DNA from: Streptomyces sp. NBC_01775
Lineage (GTDB): Bacteria; Actinomycetota; Actinomycetes; Streptomycetales; Streptomycetaceae
Length of the DNA stretch: 64,000 nt
NCBI RefSeq assembly: GCF_035917675.1
Contig: NZ_CP109104.1
Location: forward strand, 8,990,001 to 9,054,000
Direction: 5' to 3'
In this document: in pieces, positions 8,233-17,172 of the stretch
Layout: each line of letters begins with the position of its first letter
How positions within the stretch are numbered: the first letter of the stretch is position 1
Made by a program: the position numbers and the translations under genes
The notes under the pieces: generated by a model
Databases searched by the model: none
Seen by the model: the letters and a program-made list of their open reading frames with translations, nothing else
Told to the model about the DNA's origin: nothing

Positions 8233-9630
8233 TCATTTCGCCGGCTTCGGCTCCGGCAGGCGCTCGACGCGGTCGATCAGCAGCAGGTAGCAGAGCAGGC
8301 CGGCCATGGCGAGGCCCGCGATGAAGGTCAGGGCGACCGCGAAGGAGCCGGTGCGGTCCAGGATGACCCCGACGATGAGCGGACTGATCGCTCCGCCCAG
8401 GTTGGTGAAGAAGTTGAACACGCCGCCGGCCAGGCCCAGGCTCCGTACTGGTGCGACCTCGGAGCAGATGGTCCAGCCGAGAGCGCTCGTGCCCTGCCCG
8501 AAGAAGGCGATGGACATGATGAGGATGACCAGGCCGGTGCTGTCCGTGAAGTTCGCGGTGACGATGCAGCCGGACAGGACGAATCCGCAGACCAGGGGGA
8601 TCTTGCGGGCCGCGGTGCGGGACAGGCCGCGCCGCAGGAGCCGGTCGGATATGTAGCCGCTGGACAGGACGCCGACGAGCGCGGCGACGTACGGCACGGA
8701 GCCGATGGAGCCGCCGGTGATGCCCGTGATGCCCTTCTCGTCGGTCAGATAGGTGGGGAACCAGCTCAGGAAGAACCACATCACGCCGTTGGCCGCGAAG
8801 TTGCCGATGTACATGCCCCACAGCCGGCGGTGGGACAGCAGGTGGCGTATCTCCGGCCAGCTGGCCTTCACACGGGCCGGGGCGGTCTCGGTCTCCTTGG
8901 TCAGGGCCAGTTCGGCCTCGTTGATCCTGGGGTGTTCGGCAGGCAGGGAGTGGGCCTTCCAGAACCAGAAGACGGCGAGCACCAGTCCTACCGCGCCGGT
9001 GATGACGAACATCTCCCGCCACCCCGAACCGGCGATGATCCAGGAGAGCAGGGGCAGGGCGAGCGCCAGGCCGAGGTACTGGCCGGCGCTGTAGACGCCG
9101 GTGGCGCGGGCGCGTTCGGAGGAGGGGAACCACGTCGAGACGAACTTGTTGTTGGCGGGGAAGGTGGGGGCCTCGCTCAGGCCGAGGGCGATCCGCAGGC
9201 CGAGGAGCGTGTTCAGGCTGCGGGCGAACCCGGTGGCGACGGTGACCAGCGACCAGCCCACCAGGGCGTACCCGTAGGCCAGTTTGGGCCCGAGGCGGTC
9301 GAGCAGCCAGCCGCCCGGGATCTGCACCAGTACGTAGGACCAGGAGAACAGTGAGAAGAGCAGCCCCAGTTCCGTGGCCGAGAGGTCGAACTCGTCCTTG
9401 AGGTGCGGGGCGGCGACCGAGAGGTTCGAGCGGTCGAGATAGTTCAGCGCGGTCACCAGAAAGAGGAGGCCGAGCAGGCCGTAGCGCACCCGGGTGGGGC
9501 GGGCGCCCGCTGCTGCGGCGCCGCCCCCGGCTCGGGCCCCGGTGCCGGTTCCGGTCTCGGCGACGGCCTCGGGGCCGGTGTCCGCGGCCGGTTGCCGGCC
9601 ATCTCGCTCGGCGTGATCTGGTGTGTGCAC
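8233..9630 (-). CDS. MFS transporter, sugar-acid (glucarate/galactonate) type
   Basis: A 465-residue major facilitator of the anion:cation symporter type. After about 45 low-complexity residues (Gly/Ala/Thr) it reads VTALNYLDRSNLSVAAPHLK, the first-helix signature of GudP, DgoT and ExuT relatives. WLLDRLGPKLAYG is the loop 2-3 motif and GLSEAPTFPANNKFVSTWFP is characteristic of the same group. The start is a GTG with a weak ribosome site. It lies downstream of, and in the same direction as, the GlcD-like oxidase, so it probably imports a hexarate, hexonate or shorter sugar acid for this locus. Confidence 0.85.
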   Translation of the reverse strand: MHTPDHAERDGRQPAADTGPEAVAETGTGTGARAGGGAAAAGARPTRVRYGLLGLLFLVTALNYLDRSNLSVAAPHLKDEFDLSATELGLLFSLFSWSYVLVQIPGGWLLDRLGPKLAYGYALVGWSLVTVATGFARSLNTLLGLRIALGLSEAPTFPANNKFVSTWFPSSERARATGVYSAGQYLGLALALPLLSWIIAGSGWREMFVITGAVGLVLAVFWFWKAHSLPAEHPRINEAELALTKETETAPARVKASWPEIRHLLSHRRLWGMYIGNFAANGVMWFFLSWFPTYLTDEKGITGITGGSIGSVPYVAALVGVLSSGYISDRLLRRGLSRTAARKIPLVCGFVLSGCIVTANFTDSTGLVILIMSIAFFGQGTSALGWTICSEVAPVRSLGLAGGVFNFFTNLGGAISPLIVGVILDRTGSFAVALTFIAGLAMAGLLCYLLLIDRVERLPEPKPAK

Positions 9631-9759
9631 GAGGGCTTCATCCTGTCGCGGGTGTCCGGGGGCGGGGGCAGAGGCGGGCGCGGTGAGCGCGGGTCGCGCG
9701 CACGAGAGCGAGCACGAGAGCGCGAACGAGAGGGGGGATCCCCGCGGAGCCGCGCGGAT

Positions 9760-11214
9760 TCAGCGGGCGAGTACTTTGCCCGGGTTGATCAGGTTCTTCG
9801 GGTCGAAGAGCCGCTTCACGTCGCGCTGGACCCGCAGGCCGACGGGCCCGAGTTCGCGCTCCAGCCAGGGGGCTTTGAGGGTGCCCACTCCGTGTTCACC
9901 CGTGATGGTGCCGCCCAGCTCCAGGCCGAGCGACATGATCTCCTCGAAGGCCGTCTGGGCCCGTTCGACCTGTTCGGGGATGTTCCGGTCGAAGACGACG
10001 GTGGGGTGCATGTTGCCGTCACCGGCGTGCCCGGAGCAGGTGATGAGCAGCCGGTGCCGCTCGGCGATCCCGGCCACCCCGGAGACCAGATCGGTCAGCG
10101 CGGAGCGGGGCACGCAGACGTCGTCGGACAGGAAGGCGCCGAGTCTCTCCAGTGCGGGGGCGAGCAGCCGCCTTGCGGCGAGCAGCATTTCACCCTCGGC
10201 GGGGTCGGCGGCGATCATGACCTCGCCGCCATGGCGGGCGGCCACCTCTTCGAAGTGCCGCAGGTCGTCGGGGGCGAGCGGGCCGCGGTCCGACTGGGTC
10301 ATGAGCACCGCTTGGGCGTCCGCGGGGAAGCCGAGGTCGCGGTAGGAGCCGACGGCGTCCACCGAAGGGCGGTCCATGATCTCCAGCAGGGACGGCCGGA
10401 CCGGTCCGCGCATCAGTTCCGTGACCGTGTCGCAGGCGGGCTCCATGGCCGGGAAGAAGGCCACAGCGGTGAGCGGGACCTGGGCCGGCGGGACCAGCCG
10501 CAGAGTGATCTCGGTGACGACGCCCAAGGTGCCCTCGGAGCCGACGAAGAGCCGGGTGAGGTCGTACCCGGCGACGCCCTTGACCGTACGGCGTCCAGTG
10601 CGCAGCACGTCGCCGTCGGGCAGGACCACTTCGAGGCCGAGCACGAAGTCGGTGGTGACGCCGTACTTGACGCAGCACAGGCCGCCCGCGTTGGTGGCCA
10701 CGTTGCCGCCGAGGGTGGAGGACTCCCAGGAGGCCGGGTCGGGCGGGTAGTGGAGTCCCTGCTCGGCAACCGCGCGGGAGAAGTCGGCGTTGACGACGCC
10801 GGGCTGGACCACCGCGGTCTGGTTGACGGGGTCGATGGAGACGATGGCGTTCATCCGCTCCAGGCTGAGCAGTACGCAGCCCTCGACCGCGTTGGCACCG
10901 CCGGCCAGGCCGGTCCGGGCACCCTGGGGCACCACGGGCACGGCGTACCGGTCGGCCAGGCGCATCACCTTTACGACGTCTTCGGTGCTGCGGGGGCGTA
11001 CGAGTGCCAGGGGGGTGCCGCTGGCGCAGAGGGGGGCGCTGTCGGTTCGGTAGGTCTCCAGGACATCGGCGTCGACGGTGGTCAGGCCCGGACCGAGGGC
11101 TTCCTGGAGTGCCCCGAGGAAGGCGTCGGCGGGACCGGGTTCGGGTGCGGGCCGGTCCGGTGCGGGGTGGGGGTCCGTGGGGCCTGGGGGAGGGGGTTCC
11201 GCTGGTTCGTACAT
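9760..11214 (-). CDS. FAD-binding oxidase, glycolate oxidase/D-lactate dehydrogenase (GlcD) family
   Basis: A 484-residue flavoprotein of the PCMH/VAO fold. The FAD motif is at residues 95-110 (VPVVPQGARTGLAGGANA), then ESSTLGGNVATNAGGLCCVKYG and VKGVAGYDLTRLFVGSEGTLG, all family hallmarks. The C-terminal cap has CSGHAGDGNMHPTVV and ITGEHGVGTLK with conserved histidines. The ATG at 11214 has GGAG seven bases upstream. It probably oxidises a 2-hydroxy acid to a 2-oxo acid. A copy of the locus palindrome sits 85 bases upstream at 11299-11312, suggesting control by the GntR regulator. Confidence 0.88.
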   Translation of the reverse strand: MYEPAEPPPPGPTDPHPAPDRPAPEPGPADAFLGALQEALGPGLTTVDADVLETYRTDSAPLCASGTPLALVRPRSTEDVVKVMRLADRYAVPVVPQGARTGLAGGANAVEGCVLLSLERMNAIVSIDPVNQTAVVQPGVVNADFSRAVAEQGLHYPPDPASWESSTLGGNVATNAGGLCCVKYGVTTDFVLGLEVVLPDGDVLRTGRRTVKGVAGYDLTRLFVGSEGTLGVVTEITLRLVPPAQVPLTAVAFFPAMEPACDTVTELMRGPVRPSLLEIMDRPSVDAVGSYRDLGFPADAQAVLMTQSDRGPLAPDDLRHFEEVAARHGGEVMIAADPAEGEMLLAARRLLAPALERLGAFLSDDVCVPRSALTDLVSGVAGIAERHRLLITCSGHAGDGNMHPTVVFDRNIPEQVERAQTAFEEIMSLGLELGGTITGEHGVGTLKAPWLERELGPVGLRVQRDVKRLFDPKNLINPGKVLAR

Positions 11215-11298
11215 GGAAACGCTCCATCAAGGAGAGGGATCCGCCGGTGCTCCGGCTGCGAGGACGGCGGCTCACACGGCGTCCGCATGGCGACCCGA

Positions 11299-11312
11299 TC
11301 TGATGCATTAGA
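11299..11312. promoter_or_regulatory. GntR operator copy 1 (upstream of the glcD-like gene)
   Basis: TCTGATGCATTAGA is a 14-base palindrome with one mismatch. Read on the reverse strand, the extended block GTAATGTCTAATGCATCAGA is nearly identical to the copy at 14594-14613 (one difference in 20). It lies just upstream of the GlcD-like gene. Three such sites in one locus strongly suggest a shared regulator. Confidence 0.75.
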
Positions 11313-11444
11313 CATTACATATGGCCAAGGTGGCGGACAAGGGGCCGCACCCGATCGGGTCGCGAGGTGCCGACGACGGCAGCACGAGCACCCCCACTGG
11401 CCGTCCGGCGGACGAGCGCAGAGGGGGCTTCGCGGCGGGGCGGG

Positions 11445-12869
11445 CTACCGGTCCCGGATCTCGGGCGGCAGTGCGGGCCCGGGAACGTTCTGGAACGCCA
11501 CCGGACGCCGGAACCGGTCGATCGCAGCGGTCCCGACGGAGGTCGTGCCGGGCGCGGTCGAGGCGGGCCAGGGTCCGCCGTGCTGCTGCGCGTCGCTGAC
11601 GGTGACGCCGGTGGGCCACTGGTTCCAGATGACCCGTCCGACGCGTCCGGCGAGCACGTCGAGCAGGCGCCGCCCGTCGGCGTCGAGGGCGTCGCCGCCC
11701 TGGACCGTGCCGGTCAGGGCGCCCTCGAAACCGGCGAGCACGGCCTCGACCTCGGCCAGGTCTCCGTACTCGACGAAGATCGAGGCGGGGCCGAAGACCT
11801 CCGTGGCGATGAGCGAGGGATCGTCGAGGACCGCGTCGGTGGTGGTGCGCAGCAGGGCGATGTCCGGGTGCCCGTCGTCGCTCGCCCTGCGCAGCGCCGT
11901 GCACACTCTGTCCCGGGCGGCGAGGTCGTCGAGCGCGGAGGCGTACGCGGCGGCGATGCGCTCGCCCAGCATCGGCCCGGCCGTGAGCGGCGGCAGGGCC
12001 CCGAAGAAAGCGTCGGCGTCGGGGACGAACACCACACCCGGCTGCGTACAGAACTGGCCGGAGCCAAGAGTGCAGGACGCGGCGAATCCGGCGGCGATGT
12101 CCCCGGGCCGCTCGGCCCACCCGGCAGGTGTGACGACGACGGGGTTGGTGGAGCCGAGTTCCCCGTAGAAGGGGATGGGATCGGGGCGGCCCATGGCCAG
12201 GTCGAAGAGGTACCGGCCGCCGCGGGTGGAACCGGTGAAGCCGACGGCCTTGACGCGGTGGTCCCGCACAGCGTCCGCGCCGCCCTGCTCGCCTTCGACG
12301 AGTTGCAGCAGATGGGGCGGGGCACCGGCCGCCTCCAGCGCCTCCGTGGCGATGGCAGCGGTGAGCCGGGACAGCTCGGGATGTCCCGGGTGCGCCTTGA
12401 CGACCACGGGGCAGCCGGCCGCCAGAGCGCTGACGGTGTCCCCTCCCATGACGCTGAAGGCGAAGGGGAAGTTGCTCGCGGCGAAGACCAGCACGGGCCC
12501 CAGCGGAACGGTCGTACGGCGGATGTCGGGGCGGGCGCCCATCGGCCAGTCCGCGTCCGCGTGGTCGACGCGGACGTCGTCCAAGGCGCCGGAGCCCAGG
12601 CGTTCCGCGAACAGCCGGCACTGGAAGGTGGTGCGGCCCAGTTCGCCGGACAGACGGCCCTCGGGCAGGTGCGACTCGCCGTGGGCGAGCGGTACCAGGC
12701 GCGCGGCGGCGGCGTCGAGCGCGGCGGCCACGGCCTCCAGCCAGCGGGCGCGTTCGGCCGGGACGGACCTGCGGGCCGGTTCCGCGGCGGTCGCGGCCCG
12801 GGCCAGGACGGTGTCGAGCGGGTCGGTGCCGGGACCGGCGGGGGTGGTGCGGGACGAAGCGGTACTCAC
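11445..12869 (-). CDS. Aldehyde dehydrogenase, alpha-ketoglutarate-semialdehyde (2,5-dioxovalerate) type
   Basis: A 474-residue aldehyde dehydrogenase. FAASNFPFAFSVMGGDT and ALAAGCPVVVKAHPGHP are characteristic of the NADP-dependent 2,5-dioxovalerate dehydrogenase subgroup. The catalytic Glu lies in FYGELGSTNP and the catalytic Cys in GSGQFCTQPG. The GTG at 12869, with GAGG upstream, lies 17 bases after the GntR stop, so the two are probably co-transcribed. The expected reaction is alpha-ketoglutarate semialdehyde to 2-oxoglutarate, the last step after a DapA-family dehydratase. That lyase is encoded just upstream, which supports the assignment. Confidence 0.85.
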   Translation of the reverse strand: MSTASSRTTPAGPGTDPLDTVLARAATAAEPARRSVPAERARWLEAVAAALDAAAARLVPLAHGESHLPEGRLSGELGRTTFQCRLFAERLGSGALDDVRVDHADADWPMGARPDIRRTTVPLGPVLVFAASNFPFAFSVMGGDTVSALAAGCPVVVKAHPGHPELSRLTAAIATEALEAAGAPPHLLQLVEGEQGGADAVRDHRVKAVGFTGSTRGGRYLFDLAMGRPDPIPFYGELGSTNPVVVTPAGWAERPGDIAAGFAASCTLGSGQFCTQPGVVFVPDADAFFGALPPLTAGPMLGERIAAAYASALDDLAARDRVCTALRRASDDGHPDIALLRTTTDAVLDDPSLIATEVFGPASIFVEYGDLAEVEAVLAGFEGALTGTVQGGDALDADGRRLLDVLAGRVGRVIWNQWPTGVTVSDAQQHGGPWPASTAPGTTSVGTAAIDRFRRPVAFQNVPGPALPPEIRDR

Positions 12870-12886
12870 AGTGGACCTCGGAGGAG

Positions 12887-13585
12887 TCAGGTGACGATGT
12901 CGTGGGAGGCCATGTCGGCCAGCGTCCACTCCTCGACTTCGGCGAGATGGACGGCGGCTGCCTCCTGGGCGGCGGCGACGTCACGGACCGCCATGGCGTC
13001 CAGGATTTCCAGGTGCCGCTGGGTGGATCCCGCGAGCCGGTGCGGGCCGGTGGCGCCCAGGACGCGCAGCCAGTGGACGAAGGGCTCGACCGACCCGCGG
13101 GCGGTGATCAGCCGGCTGTTGCCGGTACTCGCGGTGATCTCGTTGTGGATACGCGTGTCGCTCGCGAAGAACGGTTCGTAGTCGCCCTGTTCGGCGGAGC
13201 GCAGCGCGGAGACGGCCTCGTCGCGCAGGTCGGCGATCTGCTCCAGCGGCATCTCCGCTGCTGCGACCCCCGTGGCGAGCCACTCCAGCCCCTTGCGCAG
13301 CTGGCACACCTCGTGGACGTCCTGACGGGACGGCCGGGTGACGAAAGTGCCCGATCGCGGACGGGTCTCGACGAGCCGGTCGTGTTCCAGGCGCACCAGC
13401 GTGTCACGCACCGGAGTGCGGGAGACGCCGAACTCCTTCGCGATGGACTGCGGATCGAGCCGTGACCCGGGAGCGTAGTCACCGCTGGTGATCCGCTCGC
13501 ACAGGATCGAGTAGAGCTGCTCGGAGATCGGTTCCACGGCCAGCGAGGTGGCGCCGCGACGGTTAGGGGCAGAGGGGGTGGCCAT
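12887..13585 (-). CDS. GntR-family (FadR/FCD subfamily) transcriptional regulator
   Basis: A 232-residue regulator. The winged helix spans residues 20-85 (ISEQLYSILCERITSGDYAPG, then SRTPVRDTLVRLEHDRLVE), followed by an all-helical FCD ligand domain. D-x3-H-x-E in SDTRIHNEITAST and later His residues fit the metal/carboxylate site of this subfamily. The ATG at 13585 has GAAGG five bases upstream and is preferred to an upstream TTG. A palindrome lies 82 bases upstream at 13667, and related copies precede the GlcD-like and the divergent lyase/transporter genes. Regulators of this type usually repress sugar-acid catabolism until the acid binds. Confidence 0.88.
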   Translation of the reverse strand: MATPSAPNRRGATSLAVEPISEQLYSILCERITSGDYAPGSRLDPQSIAKEFGVSRTPVRDTLVRLEHDRLVETRPRSGTFVTRPSRQDVHEVCQLRKGLEWLATGVAAAEMPLEQIADLRDEAVSALRSAEQGDYEPFFASDTRIHNEITASTGNSRLITARGSVEPFVHWLRVLGATGPHRLAGSTQRHLEILDAMAVRDVAAAQEAAAVHLAEVEEWTLADMASHDIVT

Positions 13586-13666
13586 GAGACCTTCATTCTC
13601 CAACGGCCGCTAAGGCGCCGTTGGTCGGCGCCGGGGCGGACACGGTAGCCAGACGTGAACACTGCA

Positions 13667-13680
13667 TCTAATCGATCAGA
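13667..13680. promoter_or_regulatory. GntR operator copy 2 (end of lyase gene, upstream of gntR)
   Basis: TCTAATCGATCAGA is a 14-base near-palindrome (one mismatch) related to the copies at 11299 and 14600. It covers the last codons and stop of the DapA-family gene and sits 82 bases upstream of the GntR start, so it could mediate autoregulation. Confidence 0.6.
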
Positions 13681-14555
13681 TTAGCCGTTCGCAGGGCCGC
13701 CTTGATGCGCTCGCGTTCGGCTTCACCGGCGGGCTTGAAGGGGCGGCGCGGCAGGCCGGGGGAGCGGCCCTGGAGTTCCAGTGCGGCCTTCAGCGTCGCG
13801 GGCAGGTTGGGCGCGTCGATGGCGCGCCAGACCGTGAGGATCCGCTCGTGCAAGGAGAGCGCCTTCGCGTGGTCGCCGGCCTGGACGGCGTCCCACAACT
13901 CGACGCTGAGGCGCGGGGTGACGGTCGGGATGGCGGCCAGCGCGCCGTGGGCGCCCATGACGAATGCCGGGTAGTGCAGGTCGTCGAGCGCGGCGAGCAC
14001 GGTGAACCGGTCGCGCATGCGGTGCAGCAGGTCGGCGAGCAGATGGATGTCACCGCCGGACTGCTTGATGGCGACGACCTGCGGCACGTCGCGCAGCAGC
14101 TCGATGGTGTCCACCGGGACCAGCGCCCACGGCACCACGTTGTAGAGCACGATCGGCAGATCCGTGGCCTCGCCTATCTCGCGGTAGTGCGCGACGGTCT
14201 CCTCCGGCGCGGGTGCGAAGACGTAGTGCACGGGCGTGACCTGGAGGGCGTCGACACCGGCCTCCTTCAGCGCGAGCGAGTAGCGCTTGGCCTGGGCGGT
14301 GGAGTTCTGGATGACGCCGCCGATCACCGGGACGCGCCCGGCGACCTCCTCGACGACGGTGGCGCAGATCGCGGCGCTCTCCTCCAGGGAGAGGGTCTGG
14401 CCCTCGCCGGTGCTGCCACAGGCGCAGATCGCCGTCACTCCCTGTTCGAGGAGGTACTTGACCTCGCCGCGCAGCAGGTCGAAGTCGACCTCGTCGTTCG
14501 CGTCGAACGGCGTGACGACGGTGGAAATCATCCCGCCGAGCTGGATGTCCTTCAC
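13668..14555 (-). CDS. DapA/NAL-family lyase or dehydratase
   Basis: A 295-residue class I TIM-barrel enzyme. MISTVVTPFDANDEVD is the family N-terminus and CGSTGEGQTLSLEE the substrate-binding loop. The Schiff-base Lys lies in VVAIKQSGGD and the catalytic Tyr in PIVLYNVVPWA. An in-frame ATG at 14561 directly abuts the GGGAG ribosome site, so the GTG at 14555, six bases after it, is the more likely start. Paired with an alpha-ketoglutarate-semialdehyde-type dehydrogenase, a 2-keto-3-deoxy sugar-acid dehydratase is plausible. The YNVVPW motif is not the one I expect in glucarate-pathway KdgD, so an aldolase with another substrate remains possible. Confidence 0.8.
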   Translation of the reverse strand: MKDIQLGGMISTVVTPFDANDEVDFDLLRGEVKYLLEQGVTAICACGSTGEGQTLSLEESAAICATVVEEVAGRVPVIGGVIQNSTAQAKRYSLALKEAGVDALQVTPVHYVFAPAPEETVAHYREIGEATDLPIVLYNVVPWALVPVDTIELLRDVPQVVAIKQSGGDIHLLADLLHRMRDRFTVLAALDDLHYPAFVMGAHGALAAIPTVTPRLSVELWDAVQAGDHAKALSLHERILTVWRAIDAPNLPATLKAALELQGRSPGLPRRPFKPAGEAERERIKAALRTANLID

Positions 14556-14599
14556 GCGCATCTCCCGGGTATTGCCGCAAACAAAATGCGGATGTAATG

Positions 14600-14613
14600 T
14601 CTGATGCATCAGA
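14600..14613. promoter_or_regulatory. GntR operator copy 3 (divergent lyase/transporter promoter)
   Basis: TCTGATGCATCAGA is a perfect 14-base palindrome. It lies 45 bases upstream of the lyase start and 119 bases upstream of the MHS transporter, so one bound dimer could control both directions. The preceding GTAATG is also shared with the copy near 11312. Confidence 0.75.
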
Positions 14614-14731
14614 TGCTAGCACGTGGTTCTCGTCAGGAGAACCGCCGCTTTCCGGACGCGGTCGGCATCCGTGCAGCATGAAACGACAGCACCGACCCCG
14701 CCCTCCGAGCCGCCATCGCAATGGAGCGAGC

Positions 14732-16150
14732 ATGCCCGTACCGGCCCCGCCTTCCGACTCACGGGCGTCCCTGCGCAAGGTCGTCACCGCCAGCGCTCTG
14801 GGCACCACCGTCGAGTACTACGACTTCACCCTCTACGCGACCACCGCGGCGCTGGTCTTCGACAAGGTCTTCTTCCCCGACGCCTCACCCCTGATAGGCA
14901 CCCTGGCCGCGTTCGCCACCTACTTCGTCGGATACGCGGCCCGGCCGCTCGGCGGCATCGTCTTCGGCCACTTCGGAGACCGCCTCGGACGCAAGAACAT
15001 CCTCGTCATCACGATGCTCATGATGGGCCTCGGCACCTTCGCGATCGGCCTGCTGCCCTCCTACGACAGCATCGGCATCGCCGCGCCCGTCCTGCTCGTC
15101 CTCATCCGCCTCATCCAGGGGCTCGGCATGGGCGGCGAATACGGCGGCGGGGTGCTCATGGCCCTGGAATACAGCCCCTCCTCCCGGCAGGGCTTCTTCA
15201 CCTCGCTGGTGCACATCGGCACCCCCGCCGGCGTCCTGATACCGGTCGGCCTGGTCAGCGCCCTCGACGGTGTACTGCCGGCGGGCGCCTACGACTCCTG
15301 GGCCTGGCGCCTCCCCTTCCTGGCCAGCATCCTCCTGGTCGGCGTCGGCATCTGGATGCGGCTGAACATCACCGAGAGCCCCGAGTTCGTCAAGATGCGC
15401 AAGGAGCGCGAGGTACAGAGCCTGCCGGTGCGGGAGGTCCTCACCCGGCAGCCCGGCACGGTCGCCTACTCCATCCTCGCCAAGATCGCCGAGAGCGGAC
15501 TGTTCAACATCTACTACGTGGTGGCCATCACCTACGTCACCACCGAACTCGACCTGCCCAAGGGCCCCGTGCTCCTCGCCGTGCTGATCGCATGTGCCGT
15601 CGAGTGCTGCACGCTCCCCCTGTTCGGCGCCCTCTCGGACCGCGTCGGCAGACGCCGGGTGTACATCGCCGGCGCCGCCTTCCAGGCCCTTCTCGCCGTA
15701 CCGTTCTTCCTCCTGCTCCAGACCGGACAGTTCTGGGCCTACGTCCTGGGAATGACCCTCGGACTCGGCATCGGGCACGGCGCCATGTACGGCGCGCAGG
15801 GCGCGCTGTTCTCCAACCTCTACCCGGTCAACGTCCGCTACACGGGCCTGTCCGTCACCCAGCAGATCGGCGCCACGCTCGGCGGGGGCCTCTCCCCGCT
15901 CATCGGCACGGCCCTGCTGTCCGCGAGCGGCGGCCACTGGTCCTGGCTGATCGTCTACTGCGTCGGCGTGGCCGTCGTCTCCGGCCTGGCCGCCACCCGG
16001 CTGCGCTCGGGAGAGGCCCCCGCCCCTGACCCCCGAACGGTGGCACCGCACCTCCCCGCGGCACCGGACGGCACCGCTGCACCGACCGTCCCCGCAGCAT
16101 CGACCGGCACCGCTGCACCTACCGTCACCGAAAGGACCCAGGCTCCGTGA
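14732..16150 (+). CDS. MHS-family MFS transporter (metabolite:H+ symporter)
   Basis: A 472-residue transporter. ASALGTTVEYYDFTLYATTAAL and YAARPLGGIVFGHFGDRLGRK are signatures of the metabolite:H+ symporter group (shikimate, alpha-ketoglutarate, proline/betaine importers). There are about 12 membrane segments. The last 40 residues are a Thr/Ala/Pro-rich tail with repeats (GTAAPTVPAAST). The ATG at 14732 has GGAG at 14723-14726. It starts an operon with dhaK and dhaL; its stop overlaps the dhaK start (GTGA). It probably imports an organic acid used by this locus. Confidence 0.85.
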   Translation: MPVPAPPSDSRASLRKVVTASALGTTVEYYDFTLYATTAALVFDKVFFPDASPLIGTLAAFATYFVGYAARPLGGIVFGHFGDRLGRKNILVITMLMMGLGTFAIGLLPSYDSIGIAAPVLLVLIRLIQGLGMGGEYGGGVLMALEYSPSSRQGFFTSLVHIGTPAGVLIPVGLVSALDGVLPAGAYDSWAWRLPFLASILLVGVGIWMRLNITESPEFVKMRKEREVQSLPVREVLTRQPGTVAYSILAKIAESGLFNIYYVVAITYVTTELDLPKGPVLLAVLIACAVECCTLPLFGALSDRVGRRRVYIAGAAFQALLAVPFFLLLQTGQFWAYVLGMTLGLGIGHGAMYGAQGALFSNLYPVNVRYTGLSVTQQIGATLGGGLSPLIGTALLSASGGHWSWLIVYCVGVAVVSGLAATRLRSGEAPAPDPRTVAPHLPAAPDGTAAPTVPAASTGTAAPTVTERTQAP

Positions 16151-17172
16151 ACCATCTGTTCCTGCCCGCGCACAGCCCCGTGCCGCAGGCCCTGCGCGGC
16201 CTCGCCCTCGCCCACCCCGGGCTGCTCCGGCTCCACGAGGACCCACTGTATGTCACTGCCCGGGAGCGGCATCCCGCCCGGCGCGTGGGCATCGTCTCGG
16301 GCGGCGGCTCCGGCCACGAGCCCCTGCACACCGGGTTCGTGGGCCCCGGCATGCTGGACGCGGCCGTCCCCGGCAGCGTCTTCGCCTCCCCCCACAACCG
16401 GCAGGTCCACGAGGCGTCCCGCACCGTCGCAGGGCCGGACGGAGTCCTGCACGTGGTGAAGAACTACACCGGCGACCGCATCAACTTCGGCATAGCGGCC
16501 GAGCGGCTGCGCGCCGACGGCATTCCGGTCCGCCGGGTCCTCGTCGACGACGACCTCGCCACCGAGAGCACCGAGACCGCGACGGGCCGCCGCGGCACGG
16601 GAGCCACCGTCATCGTGGAGAAACTCCTCGGCGGGGCCGCCGACTCCGGCCTGGGGCTCGACCGACTCGCCGACCTGGGCGCCGACTTCGCCGCCGCCTC
16701 CCGCAGCATCGCGGTCGCAGCGCGCGCCCAGACGTCCCCCTCCCGTGGCGGCGAAGCCTTCGAACTCCCCGACCAGACGCTCGAATACGGTGTCGGAATC
16801 CACGGCGAGCGCGCTGCCTCGACGCTGGAGCATCCCGGGTTCGAGCCGTTGGTCGACCGTATGGCCGAGCAGGTGCTCAACGCATTTCCCACCACGCCCC
16901 GCTCCGTCGTCCTGCTGGTGGGCGGGCTCGGCTCGACCACGCTGCTGGAACTGCACGCGGTCCACGCCCGGGTGTCGGAGCTGCTGGACAAGCGCGGCTT
17001 GGACGTGGCCGGCAGGCTCGTCGGGACCTTCGTCCCGGCCCTGGACATGAGCGGCTTCTCCCTCACGCTCACCGCGCTGCGCGACGACTGGGCCCCCTAC
17101 TGGCATGCCCCCTCCCGTACCCCCGCCTTCCCCGCCCTCCCTGCCTTCCCCGCCCTGGAGTCCGCCCGATGA
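16147..17172 (+). CDS. dhaK: Dihydroxyacetone kinase-type subunit DhaK
   Basis: A 341-residue DhaK-domain protein. GIVSGGGSGHEPLHTGFVGPGMLDAAVPG is the substrate-pocket segment, and LEYGVGIHGERA carries the histidine that binds the keto substrate covalently in this family. NYTGDRINFG and DDLATES are also conserved. It starts at a GTG overlapping the transporter stop and ends overlapping the dhaL ATG, so all three are coupled. There is a Pro/Ala-rich C-terminal tail. No DhaM phosphotransfer gene is nearby, so ATP rather than PEP may be the phosphate donor. Related kinases act on dihydroxyacetone or C4 ketoses. Confidence 0.9.
   Translation: MNHLFLPAHSPVPQALRGLALAHPGLLRLHEDPLYVTARERHPARRVGIVSGGGSGHEPLHTGFVGPGMLDAAVPGSVFASPHNRQVHEASRTVAGPDGVLHVVKNYTGDRINFGIAAERLRADGIPVRRVLVDDDLATESTETATGRRGTGATVIVEKLLGGAADSGLGLDRLADLGADFAAASRSIAVAARAQTSPSRGGEAFELPDQTLEYGVGIHGERAASTLEHPGFEPLVDRMAEQVLNAFPTTPRSVVLLVGGLGSTTLLELHAVHARVSELLDKRGLDVAGRLVGTFVPALDMSGFSLTLTALRDDWAPYWHAPSRTPAFPALPAFPALESAR

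Noticed and set aside
9403..12168. A 2.7-kb forward open frame
   Set aside because: It spans the GlcD-like and aldehyde dehydrogenase genes on the other strand and is a GC-driven shadow.
13668..14555. Naming the DapA-family gene kdgD
   Set aside because: The Tyr motif reads YNVVPW and no glucarate or galactarate dehydratase is present, so a specific name is not supported.
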